Below are positions 8,456 to 14,858 of a stretch of 64,000 bases of DNA, piece after piece. The stretch is taken from NCBI GenBank assembly GCA_016715645.1, contig JADJZR010000008.1, positions 116,351 to 180,350 on the forward strand. Direction: 5' to 3'. This DNA is from Elusimicrobiota bacterium (GTDB lineage: Bacteria > Elusimicrobiota > Elusimicrobia > FEN-1173). Every line of letters begins with the position of its first letter. Position 1 is the first letter of the stretch. Both the position numbers and the translations under genes were made by a program. Under the pieces are notes generated by a model. That model was not told the origin of the DNA. It made no database searches and saw only the letters and a program-made list of their open reading frames with translations.

Positions 8456-8718
8456 TATCCCGAACCACTTCACGCTTTCGGAAAGCATTTTCGAAGCTTC
8501 CGCATTCGATACAGAAACAGGCCAGAGAGGCTTACACCCAGTTTCAAGATGACCCTTTTCACCCCGGTCTCCATTTTAAGCGGATCCATTCACGAGAGCC
8601 CATCTATTCGGTTCGAATCAGCTTAAACTACCGTGCGGTGGGCATCGTTCAAGGGAACGATGTGATATGGTATTGGATCGGATCACATGCAGACTACGAC
8701 AAGCTAATTTCGCGATGA
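8452..8718 (+). CDS. RelE/ParE-superfamily toxin
   Basis: The 88-residue basic protein has the RelE/ParE fold pattern: SKLPHSIQKQAREAY helix, FKRIHSREPIYSVRI strand pair, and YRAVGIVQGNDVIWYWIGSHADYDKL at the C-terminus, where catalytic or target-binding residues usually cluster. Family members are ribosome-dependent mRNases or gyrase poisons; which one cannot be read from sequence. The GTG start overlaps the antitoxin stop by four bases, so translation is coupled. Both genes appear intact, making this the first complete pair in the accessory zone. Confidence 0.8.
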   Translation: MISRTTSRFRKAFSKLPHSIQKQAREAYTQFQDDPFHPGLHFKRIHSREPIYSVRISLNYRAVGIVQGNDVIWYWIGSHADYDKLISR

Positions 8719-8880
8719 GCTGGCCCAGGTAGAAGCGTCCTTCAACTGGGGTTTTTTAAGATCAACAGAGAATTTCAAAATATTCAGAAAAACTGTTAAA
8801 ATTGGGGTCATTTAAAATCTTCGCCGCCCTCGCGCAGAGCGCAAGGACAGGCAAGCGGTCGCAGAGCGACCGAAACCCTT

Positions 8881-8953
8881 GCCGAGGTAGCTCAGTTGGT
8901 AGAGCACAGGTCTGAAAAACCTGGTGTCGTCAGTTCAATTCTGACCCTCGGCA
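8881..8953 (+). tRNA. tRNA-Phe (GAA)
   Basis: A full cloverleaf can be folded: 7-bp acceptor stem GCCGAGG/CCTCGGC, D arm GCTC/GAGC, anticodon arm CAGGT/ACCTG with loop CTGAAAA (anticodon GAA), five-base variable loop, T arm GTCAG/CTGAC with TTCAATT loop, and discriminator A. CCA is not encoded. A 5' half copy lies at 7498 and a 3' half copy at 11923. Confidence 0.97.
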
Positions 8954-9098
8954 CATTTTTTGGTTCTATTAAGTCTTGTCGATGGGAAGACACAATAGAA
9001 CAAGCTTATTTGGGTTGTCCATCTGAAAAATACATGGCCATAAAGTTGGATTCAACTTGTACTCAACTGACTATTGTTCCTGCGTGAGGAGGAACGTC

Positions 9099-9731
9099 AT
9101 GGTTCGCCTTGTTTTTTCACGATGGTGGTTACTGCTGCTTTCTCTTCCATTCCTTTTATTTGCTTTTCCCTGCGTGCTTTTTTCCGATGACCAAGAGATG
9201 GACAAAATGTTCCTCGTGTTTATGGGCAACCCCGCCGTTCCCTTTGCAAAGGAAGTTCTAATTCAGCCCGAAGGAGATTTCCTTTGTGATCCTGGTATTG
9301 AGGCATGGAATGAAGATTTTTTATTCCAATGGGATTGCCCGTTTCCTGAAGTAAAAGTCGAACAGAAAATTGAAACCAGTTTATTTCTATCAGACGAAAA
9401 TGGGCCCACTATTGGTTTAATCGATTGGAAACACCACTCGACGGAATGGAAAGAACTAAAAAATATCAATTCCAATCATTGGCGAAGCGCTCAGTTTGAT
9501 CCTTCTGAACAGGAAAAGTTTCCTGAATATTCAACAATAGAGTTAAGAGATTATTTTATTGAGAATTTTAAGGATACGGACGAGCGGTGGATAAAAATCG
9601 CTGGATCCTGCCCATCCGAAAATAACTGCATGGTCCTGCCAAGCAGCACCTTCCTTAGAATTCGTGTAATGAGAGAGGGTGCCTGGACGACAATAAAACA
9701 AATTCAGATTTTGATTCCTGTGGGATGTTAG
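9099..9731 (+). CDS. Predicted secreted or membrane-anchored hypothetical protein
   Basis: I do not recognise the family. The 210-residue product starts with a long hydrophobic stretch (about residues 8-28, WWLLLLSLPFLLFAFP) that is either a signal peptide or an anchor, followed by an acidic, aromatic-rich domain with four later cysteines. The ATG at 9099 is preferred over an upstream start because GAGGAGG lies six bases before it. The gene lies alone between the intact tRNA-Phe and the broken DUF4160 gene, inside the segment bounded by tRNA-Phe repeats, and is AT-richer than the flanking chromosome, which suggests transfer. Confidence 0.55.
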   Translation: MVRLVFSRWWLLLLSLPFLLFAFPCVLFSDDQEMDKMFLVFMGNPAVPFAKEVLIQPEGDFLCDPGIEAWNEDFLFQWDCPFPEVKVEQKIETSLFLSDENGPTIGLIDWKHHSTEWKELKNINSNHWRSAQFDPSEQEKFPEYSTIELRDYFIENFKDTDERWIKIAGSCPSENNCMVLPSSTFLRIRVMREGAWTTIKQIQILIPVGC

Positions 9732-9817
9732 CGGAAAAACAAGGGGACGTTTTCAACTAATCAACTTTAGAGATTTCAATTAAAGAAGAGCTGTGAAAAT
9801 TTGTCCCGAACCAACTT

Positions 9818-9973
9818 ATGCCGAAAATTTTTGAGTGGAATGTACACAAGTTTTTCTTTTTTTTCAAACAAGGGCTTTATGAGAGAGCCTCGGCATATTC
9901 ATGTGTGAAAGGGAAAAAAACAGCCAAGTTTTGGTTGGATCCTGCTGTTTCGATGGGGCAAGGGGACGCATTT
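9818..9973 (+). pseudogene. Broken DUF4160 gene fragment
   Basis: From ATG 9818 the DUF4160 opening MPKIFEWNVHKFFFF is clear. A long T run near 9851 shifts the frame; the family then continues as REPRHIHV, a TGA stop, and KTAKFWLDPAVS. Homology ends just before the ISL3 element, and no DUF2442 partner follows. It is a decayed relative of the module at 6924. Confidence 0.7.
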
Positions 9974-9990
9974 AGATAGTTAGTTTATTC

Positions 9991-11339
9991 GGCTCATGAC
10001 GAGGAACTGTGGGTTACCGTCCATGGCCTGAACTGACTCATCCAGGGGGTGCAACCCTGGATGATCTTAAGCTTCATGTAGGCCTTGTCTCGGAAACCGT
10101 AGGCCCGGCGGATAATGTTTTTGGCTTTCAGATTCGTGGCCTCCACGTAACCCAGGGAAACTTTCTTGTCGCAGAAGGCCAGGATTCCGTCCAAGTGTTT
10201 TTCGACCCTCTTGGCAAACTGCCGCATGGACTTCATGCGGGTCCACTTCAGTTGATCCACCCATTGCCGGAAAAAGCGGCGGGCGCATGTCCTGGACTTG
10301 TAGCTCCAGAGATGGCCGAAGGATTCTTTGAGCAAATGCGCTTTCAAGAGTTTCGGGCTTGCGGCCAGGAGATCGTTCAAGGCCTCGCGGGATTTCCCCC
10401 GCACGTGAGCGAGGCGCGAAAGCAGGATGAACTTCTTGCCGGCCAGGAGGCCTCGAAACCGCTTTCCGGCGCGCTTTTTGAACTCGGATTTACGAACATC
10501 ATTCACCGCATTCAAGAGGTGGCGGATCACATGGAACTTGTCGTAAATGATCTGAATGTCCGGACAATGGGCCTTGAAGCTGTTTCGGAACGGGGCCCAC
10601 ATGTCCATCACCACGTGTGTGACGCGCCGGGCGCGGTCTTTTCCAAACCACTTCCAGAACTTCCGCAAACTCTTCTCCCGACGCCCTTCCACAACGTTCA
10701 GCAGTTCGGGACCTCGGGGCCCCTCCGGGACACTAATCATCGTCCAATAGTTTTGGCCTCTCCCCACGGCGATTTCGTCGGCTCCCATGACCGTGATGCC
10801 GTCCAAGGGACGTTCCGCCTGAACCTTCGTCATCGCGCGTTTGTCGATCTCTTTGATGGTTCCCCGGTGCATCACCTGGAAGAGGCCAACGCTTTTATTC
10901 GTCATGACCTTGCACAGCTCCGCCACCAAGCGGGCCAGCCGCAACGAGACGCGCGGTCCCCGCACGTCCACGAACTCCAGGGCTTCTGTCCGGATCCCGC
11001 AACGCGGACAGTTCACCCGATATCGCTCAAACCGCAAAAAACAAAGGTGATGCCACAGCATCAGATGTTGAACCTCCTGCCAAGAGCTGTCATAGCCTTG
11101 TTCCACCGCTTGGCCGCACTTCCCGCATGTGTGCCCTTTTATGATGCGTTCCATGTGAACCACCACCGAGCTTTGACCCTTATGAAAACCGGGTTCCAGG
11201 CGTTTCACACGAAATCCTTGCGTTTCCAGCAGAGATGTAAGACAATTTTCTGGCATCTGATGCGGCCCCCTTACCTTAAGAATAAGGAGTTTACCGCATC
11301 AGATGCTTCTTTTATACCCACACTATCTCGTCATGAGCC
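9991..11339 (-). mobile_element. ISL3-family insertion sequence, intact copy
   Basis: The 1349-bp element is bounded by inverted repeats that begin GGCTCATGACGAG at both ends, with further matches (TGTGGGT) inside. The flanks carry an 8-bp direct repeat GTTTATTC at 9983-9990 and 11340-11347, the target-duplication length known for ISL3. It holds one full-length transposase gene on the minus strand. A second copy in the opposite orientation lies at 35563-36903. Confidence 0.95.
9994..11256 (-). CDS. ISL3-family transposase
   Basis: The 420-residue protein has the ISL3 layout: N-terminal zinc-binding region (CGKCG ... CPRCG), helix-turn-helix zone, and a DDE catalytic domain with D in VMGADEIAVG, D in VVMDMWAPFR and E in GYVEATNLKAKN. 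It catalyses cut-and-paste movement of the element. The gene fills almost the whole element and shows no frameshift, so it is presumably functional and could act in trans on the defective second copy. A long open frame on the opposite strand is only its shadow. Confidence 0.96.
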   Translation of the reverse strand: MPENCLTSLLETQGFRVKRLEPGFHKGQSSVVVHMERIIKGHTCGKCGQAVEQGYDSSWQEVQHLMLWHHLCFLRFERYRVNCPRCGIRTEALEFVDVRGPRVSLRLARLVAELCKVMTNKSVGLFQVMHRGTIKEIDKRAMTKVQAERPLDGITVMGADEIAVGRGQNYWTMISVPEGPRGPELLNVVEGRREKSLRKFWKWFGKDRARRVTHVVMDMWAPFRNSFKAHCPDIQIIYDKFHVIRHLLNAVNDVRKSEFKKRAGKRFRGLLAGKKFILLSRLAHVRGKSREALNDLLAASPKLLKAHLLKESFGHLWSYKSRTCARRFFRQWVDQLKWTRMKSMRQFAKRVEKHLDGILAFCDKKVSLGYVEATNLKAKNIIRRAYGFRDKAYMKLKIIQGCTPWMSQFRPWTVTHSSSS

Positions 11340-11365
11340 GTTTATTCTTAACCAGAGGAAAACGG

Positions 11366-11644
11366 ATGCTTGAGTTTGAATGGGATGAATTGAAAGCGCT
11401 GTCGAATCTTCGAAAGCATCGCCTCACTTTTGAAGAGGCGGTCACGGCGTTTTCGGATAATCTGTCATTGACTATCCCGGATCCCGTGCATTCCCATTCC
11501 GAACACCGGTTTGTGTTGATCGGACATTCAAGCAAAAATAAGCTGCTGGTTGTGATACACACGGAACGAGGGGAAAGGATTCGGATCATCAGTGCTCGGC
11601 AAGCGACTCGCCAGGAAAGGAGGTATTATGACCAAGGGAAATGA
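11366..11644 (+). CDS. brnT: BrnT-family toxin
   Basis: The 92-residue protein matches BrnT ribonuclease toxins: FEWDELKALSNLRKHRLTFE at the start, SEHRFVLIGHSS in the middle, and RIRIISARQATRQERRYY at the C-terminus. BrnT has a RelE-like fold and blocks translation by cutting RNA. The ATG at 11366 matches the family start; the upstream part of the frame comes from the ISL3 end and should be ignored. It overlaps its presumed antitoxin gene. The ISL3 copy inserted only about 26 bp upstream and probably replaced or altered the original promoter. Confidence 0.9.
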   Translation: MLEFEWDELKALSNLRKHRLTFEEAVTAFSDNLSLTIPDPVHSHSEHRFVLIGHSSKNKLLVVIHTERGERIRIISARQATRQERRYYDQGK

Positions 11645-11825
11645 GATGTTGAAGGAATATGATTTCAGCAAAGGAGTCCGCGGAAAATACGCTCACCGCT
11701 ATGCGCGCGGAACGAACGTGGTCGTTTTGCAAGAAGACGTGGCCAAACTCTTTCCCGACTCTGCCTCCGTCAACCAGGCCTTGCGGCTCTTGGCACAAGT
11801 GGCGGCGAGAAAAAGGGCCGCCTGA
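11628..11825 (+). CDS. Antitoxin partner of BrnT
   Basis: The 65-residue product (EYDFSKGVRGKYAHRYARGT, then VVLQEDVAKLFPDSASVNQAL) belongs to the small antitoxin group often found after BrnT-like toxins, with a C-terminal ribbon-helix-helix-like segment that would bind operator DNA. It starts at ATG 11628 after AGGAGG, overlapping the toxin gene by 17 bases. It presumably binds BrnT and autoregulates the pair. A decayed relative of this gene is present at 12986-13040. Confidence 0.8.
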   Translation: MTKGNEMLKEYDFSKGVRGKYAHRYARGTNVVVLQEDVAKLFPDSASVNQALRLLAQVAARKRAA

Positions 11826-11922
11826 TTTTGGTTCAAGGCAGATTCAACTGTCGATTGCGATTCTATATGTAATTTGAAAACATATGAATGGCAATTGCAT
11901 TCAATAGCGTGTATCACTGTGT

Positions 11923-11969
11923 CAGGTCTGAAAAACCTGGTGTCGTCAGTTCGATTCTGACCCTCGGCA
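11923..11969 (+). repeat. 3' half of a tRNA-Phe gene (split copy)
   Basis: These 47 nt repeat positions 8907-8953 of the intact tRNA-Phe with one difference: anticodon arm, variable loop, T arm, acceptor 3' strand and discriminator. The downstream 45 nt also show patchy similarity to the sequence after 8953. Joined to 7498-7539 through the shared 16-bp CAGGTCTGAAAAACCT it would make one complete tRNA-Phe. Apart from this, 11826-12218 shows nothing I can identify. Confidence 0.85.
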
Positions 11970-12218
11970 CATTCTAAAGTTCTCGTGAGTCTTCTAAATG
12001 GGGAGGCCCAATAGAACATTTTTAGCGACGGTAAAATTGTCAAGGTTTAATGGGAATTTACGTGTTTTTTCGGGATATAGAATTAAAGACGAAAAATAAC
12101 GACTATATCTCCGAGACTAAAAATCAGAAAGGGCATCATCGCCGCCTCCTGTGTTCCTCTCATTCAACATAAACGCCTCGCTTAAGTTTAATCCGTTCGT
12201 TGGTCATCGGTTTTTTTC

Positions 12219-12247
12219 TTGACAAACTGTAAACTTTAGACTACAAT
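12219..12247 (+). promoter_or_regulatory. Strong sigma-70-type promoter with possible operator
   Basis: TTGACA (12219-12224), a 17-bp spacer and TACAAT (12242-12247) lie 13 bp before the toxin ATG. An imperfect inverted repeat starting TGTA and ending TACA (12228-12245) overlaps the -10 box and could be the site where the HigA-like antitoxin represses. Confidence 0.8.
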
Positions 12248-12260
12248 TGCCTTAGAGACC

Positions 12261-12590
12261 ATGATTCCCCTTGAGATTTTTCAATACGAAACCTCTTCTG
12301 GGAAATCTCCTTATAGGGAGTGGTTTCTTTCCTTAAAAGACGGGATGGTCCGATCAAGGATTTGGGCTCGAGTAGACCGTTTGGCCCTCGGGAATCCTGG
12401 AGACTATAAGTCTTTGGGGCAAGGGGTATACGAGTTGAGGTTGGATTTTGGGCCTGGGTTTAGGATTTATTACGCGCCTGTGAAAACAATCCTTGTTCTT
12501 CTTTTGACTGGAGGAGATAAATCGACTCAAGTAAGCGATATACGCCAAGCTAAGGAGTATTGGAAGGATTTTAAAAGGAGGAACCCATGA
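12261..12590 (+). CDS. HigB-like (RelE/ParE superfamily) addiction-module toxin
   Basis: The 109-residue protein matches the Gp49/HigB-like killer proteins: IFQYETSSGKSPYREWF at the N-terminus, then IWARVDRLALGN, GVYELRLDFGPGFRIYY and LVLLLTGGDKSTQ, ending in IRQAKEYWKDF. These are ribosome-associated RNases. It is the first gene of a two-gene operon in the reverse order (toxin first) typical of higBA and overlaps the antitoxin by ATGA. Both genes are intact and driven by the promoter at 12219. Confidence 0.9.
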   Translation: MIPLEIFQYETSSGKSPYREWFLSLKDGMVRSRIWARVDRLALGNPGDYKSLGQGVYELRLDFGPGFRIYYAPVKTILVLLLTGGDKSTQVSDIRQAKEYWKDFKRRNP

Positions 12591-12898
12591 AAGCGATCCG
12601 AAGTTATCATAAAGATCTCATGCAGGACTTGCAAGATCCTCGGGAAGCCATCTCTTATTTGAACGCGGCCTTGGAGGATGGAGATAAAGAAGCGTTCCTT
12701 TTGGCTTTCCGGAATGTGGTTGAAGCTCAAGGCGGAATGTCCCGCGCGTCTCGCGTCACCCGGATTCATCGGGTGAGTCTTTATAAAATGCTTTCAAAAA
12801 AAGGAAATCCCGGGATCGACAGCCTCATGGAGCTTTTGCGACTCATTGGAGCACGCATGCAATTGACCGGCCCGGTTCGATTGCGTCAAGCGGCCTAA
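12587..12898 (+). CDS. HigA-like addiction-module antidote with helix-turn-helix
   Basis: The 103-residue protein corresponds to the 'putative addiction module antidote' family: DPREAISYLNAALEDGDKEA, then a helix-turn-helix of the Cro/XRE type (GGMSRASRVTRIHRVSLYKML) and a LMELLRLIGARMQL tail. It should neutralise the overlapping toxin and repress the shared promoter; the inverted repeat over the -10 box is a plausible operator. The stop is followed by a region with degraded antitoxin sequence rather than another complete gene. Confidence 0.9.
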   Translation: MKAIRSYHKDLMQDLQDPREAISYLNAALEDGDKEAFLLAFRNVVEAQGGMSRASRVTRIHRVSLYKMLSKKGNPGIDSLMELLRLIGARMQLTGPVRLRQAA

Positions 12899-12985
12899 TT
12901 CAAGGGTTCCCCTGTGGGTCTGGAATAGATCGAAATTGTCGCACAATGAGTTTTAAAATTGAGCGTCATTCCAGAGGCACTCAGC

Positions 12986-13040
12986 TGTTGAAGGAATATG
13001 CTTTCAGAAGGCGTTCGTGGAAAATACGTTCATCAACGGA
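12986..13040 (+). pseudogene. Remnant of a BrnT-type antitoxin gene
   Basis: This short stretch parallels 11646-11700 (LLKEYxF, then GKY in a shifted frame) and then decays. It lies just before the brnT remnant at 13171, in the opposite gene order to the intact pair. Confidence 0.6.
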
Positions 13041-13170
13041 TTGGGGGGACGGGATTGGGGGACGTCTTTAACAAAGTAACCTGCAACAAGCATGAGTATT
13101 CCATTTCGCGGGAAATCCATTGTAACACGAGGGACTTGATTGTTTTTTTTGTGTTTTGAGGTAAAACTTA

Positions 13171-13370
13171 ATGACGGTTTATTTTGAGTGAGACCGGTTA
13201 AGGCGGAAAGTAACGTCAGAAAGCATGGTGTCACGTTTGATGAGGCATCCACAGTTTTTAAGGATCCTCTTGCCGTCATTTTTGATGACGAAGACCATTC
13301 GGATCGAGAGAACCGCGAAATCATTATCGGCCATTCTTTAACTGGCAGGCTGGTCATTGTTAGTTTCATG
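13171..13370 (+). pseudogene. Truncated, frameshifted brnT
   Basis: Reading MTVYFE then, after a lost base and a new stop at 13189, KAESNVRKHGVTFDEASTVF and HSDRENREIIIGHS, this is clearly BrnT. The C-terminal third containing ISARRA is missing, replaced at 13371 by a dispersed repeat. It cannot make a functional toxin. Confidence 0.8.
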
Positions 13371-13402
13371 GTAACAGCTCAGGCCCCTCACCCTGCCCTC
13401 TC
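13371..13402 (+). repeat. Copy of GTAACAGCTC dispersed repeat
   Basis: The first 30 nt, starting GTAACAGCTCAGGCCCCTCA, are the exact reverse complement of 32158-32187, one end of a candidate MITE. Here the repeat cuts off the brnT remnant and is followed by transposase sequence. Confidence 0.75.
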
Positions 13403-13469
13403 CCGAGAGGAGAGCCTGGCCGGCGGCGAGCACGGCCGGAGCGATCCTGAAATGGCACGGTCTTGTTAA

Positions 13470-14213
13470 GAGCCCGCGCCGGAAGTTGAAGACGCCCCTC
13501 TTCGATCGGGTGAACCGATCGGTCCAACGTCCGAACGACGTGCGGGGTGTGGATTTTAAGGGCTGGTTCTAAACGAAAGACGGGGTCTGGATCGATCCGC
13601 TGACGATTTCGGATTTGTCGAGCCGGTATTTGATCGAATGCCGGGGGTTGCCGTCGACGTGCGGGGACCCTGTCCGGGCTTGTTTCGAGAAGACGTTTTG
13701 GCGGTACGGTCTGCCTTGGGCGATCCGAAATTACAATGGCCCGCCGTTCGCGGGCGTGGGGTTGGGAGGTCTGACGAGGTTGTCGGTGTGGTGGATCCGC
13801 CTGGGGATCCTGCCGGAACGGATCCGGCCCGGTCATCCCGAAGAGAATGGACGGCACGAACGGATGCACCGGACGTTGAAAGACGCAACGGCCAGCCCTC
13901 CGAAGAGCGATCGGTGGGCGCAACAGACCGCCTTCAACGTGTTCCGCCGGGAGTTTAACGAAGATCGGCCGCATGAAGCGTTGGGAATGATTGTTCCGGC
14001 ACGTCGATACTGCGAGTCGGAGAGACCCTCTACCGAGACCCCTCCCGAGATCAAATATGGGACGGGTGTTGAGGTCCGGAGGGTCCGATCGAACGGCGAG
14101 ATCAAGTGGGGCGGCGGTTTTATTTATTTGAGCGAAGCGTTGATCGGTGAGCTGGTCGGATTGAAACCTGTCGATGAGGATCAATGGACGATCTACTTCG
14201 GCCCGCCAGGGCT
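13470..14213 (+). pseudogene. Dead integrase-core transposase (rve/IS481-like)
   Basis: The translated stretch includes RVNRSVQRPNDVRGVDFKGW (first catalytic Asp), GLPWAIRNYNGPPF and HPEENGRHERMHRTLK (catalytic Glu), then FNEDRPHEALGM, typical of rve-type DDE transposases. It lacks the N-terminal DNA-binding part, has an in-frame stop at 13570-13572, and the second catalytic Asp of the usual SDNG is Tyr. No inverted repeats or target duplication are visible, so this is a relic. Confidence 0.8.
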
Positions 14214-14318
14214 CCCGTCGTTGGATTTCCTTTCGAGGCGAGCTTGGGTCCACACGTCGAACGTGGGGACCAGACCGCCGTCTTTCGCCGCTTGCGGGCA
14301 ATCCAGCAAGCGGCCGCG

Positions 14319-14513
14319 CTATTCTGACCACCCCACAATCTTGACTTGGTGGCCGTCAATCCAGATCTTCCCCTTCCCCGCCGTTGGCTCGATCAGGTAG
14401 TCCACGGCGTGGAGTTTCAACCGGACATCCGGGACAATGACGGAGATTTCAAGGCCGTTCGTCTGGATGATCCCTTCCCTGCCAACCGCTTTCTGTTCGT
14501 CTCCCAGTGTCAT
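14319..14513 (-). CDS. Small hypothetical protein divergent from the controller gene
   Basis: A 64-residue product with strand-rich sequence (LEISVIVPDVRLKLHAVDYL, IWIDGHQVKIVGW). I do not recognise it. The ATG at 14513 has GGAGGTGG seven bases upstream, which argues that it is real and fixes the start. It is divergent from the controller-like gene and shares the 89-bp intergenic region containing the C-box, so it may be co-regulated. Confidence 0.5.
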   Translation of the reverse strand: MTLGDEQKAVGREGIIQTNGLEISVIVPDVRLKLHAVDYLIEPTAGKGKIWIDGHQVKIVGWSE

Positions 14514-14550
14514 GCGCCACCTCCCCATCCAATTGTTGCCTTGCGACATA

Positions 14551-14567
14551 TGTCACTTATAGTCTGT
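14551..14567 (+). promoter_or_regulatory. Candidate C-box operator
   Basis: TGTCACTTATAGTCTGT closely resembles the operator half used by restriction-modification controller (C) proteins, whose remembered core is GACTTATAGTC. It lies 36 bp before the XRE gene start and is followed by a weaker AGAGTAAATTCT that could be the second box. Confidence 0.6.
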
Positions 14568-14602
14568 AGAGTAAATTCTGGCAAAACAATAGCATGTAGT
14601 CA

Positions 14603-14827
14603 ATGAGTGACATAAAAAACAAGGGCATAATGGAGCGGTTTGGCTTGAAAGTGCGAGAAAAACGAGGGCGCCTGGGGATTTCTCAGGAGGAACTCGCTTT
14701 TCGTTCGGGACTGCACAGGACTTACATCAGCGACATCGAACGCGGGGCAAGGAACGTGTCTCTCATAAATATCATGAAGATCGCCAAGGCGTTGAAAGCG
14801 CGACCATCGGAACTTCTGGACAATTGA
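14603..14827 (+). CDS. Controller-like XRE-family transcriptional regulator
   Basis: The 74-residue protein is almost entirely a helix-turn-helix domain: FGLKVREKRGRLGISQEELA, then HRTYISDIERGARNVSLINI and IAKALKARPSELL. The TYISDIERGxRNxSLxN pattern and small size fit C proteins that time expression of restriction enzymes, and a C-box-like operator precedes the gene. Start is ATG 14603, with ATG 14630 as alternative; C-protein mRNAs are often leaderless. The next gene encodes a huge helicase-nuclease rather than a classic restriction enzyme, and no methyltransferase is nearby, so it may delay and then boost production of that effector. Confidence 0.85.
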   Translation: MSDIKNKGIMERFGLKVREKRGRLGISQEELAFRSGLHRTYISDIERGARNVSLINIMKIAKALKARPSELLDN

Positions 14828-14858
14828 TCCGAATGGAGACGAGCTCTGAGGAAGGGTC

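Noticed and set aside
8896..9087. 63-aa ORF
   Set aside because: Runs through the intact tRNA-Phe gene and has no ribosome site.
10009..11373. 454-aa open frame on the plus strand
   Set aside because: It is antisense to the intact ISL3 transposase and has no family features.
7498..11969. Integrative prophage or ICE at tRNA-Phe
   Set aside because: Attachment-like repeats exist but there is no integrase, structural or conjugation gene between them.
12228..12245. Riboswitch or CRISPR-like reading of the TGTA/TACA repeat
   Set aside because: Short, single inverted repeat inside a promoter; better explained as an operator. No CRISPR array was found anywhere in the window.
13366..14331. 321-aa minus-strand frame
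   Set aside because: Antisense to the recognisable dead transposase; arginine/proline-rich and without motifs.
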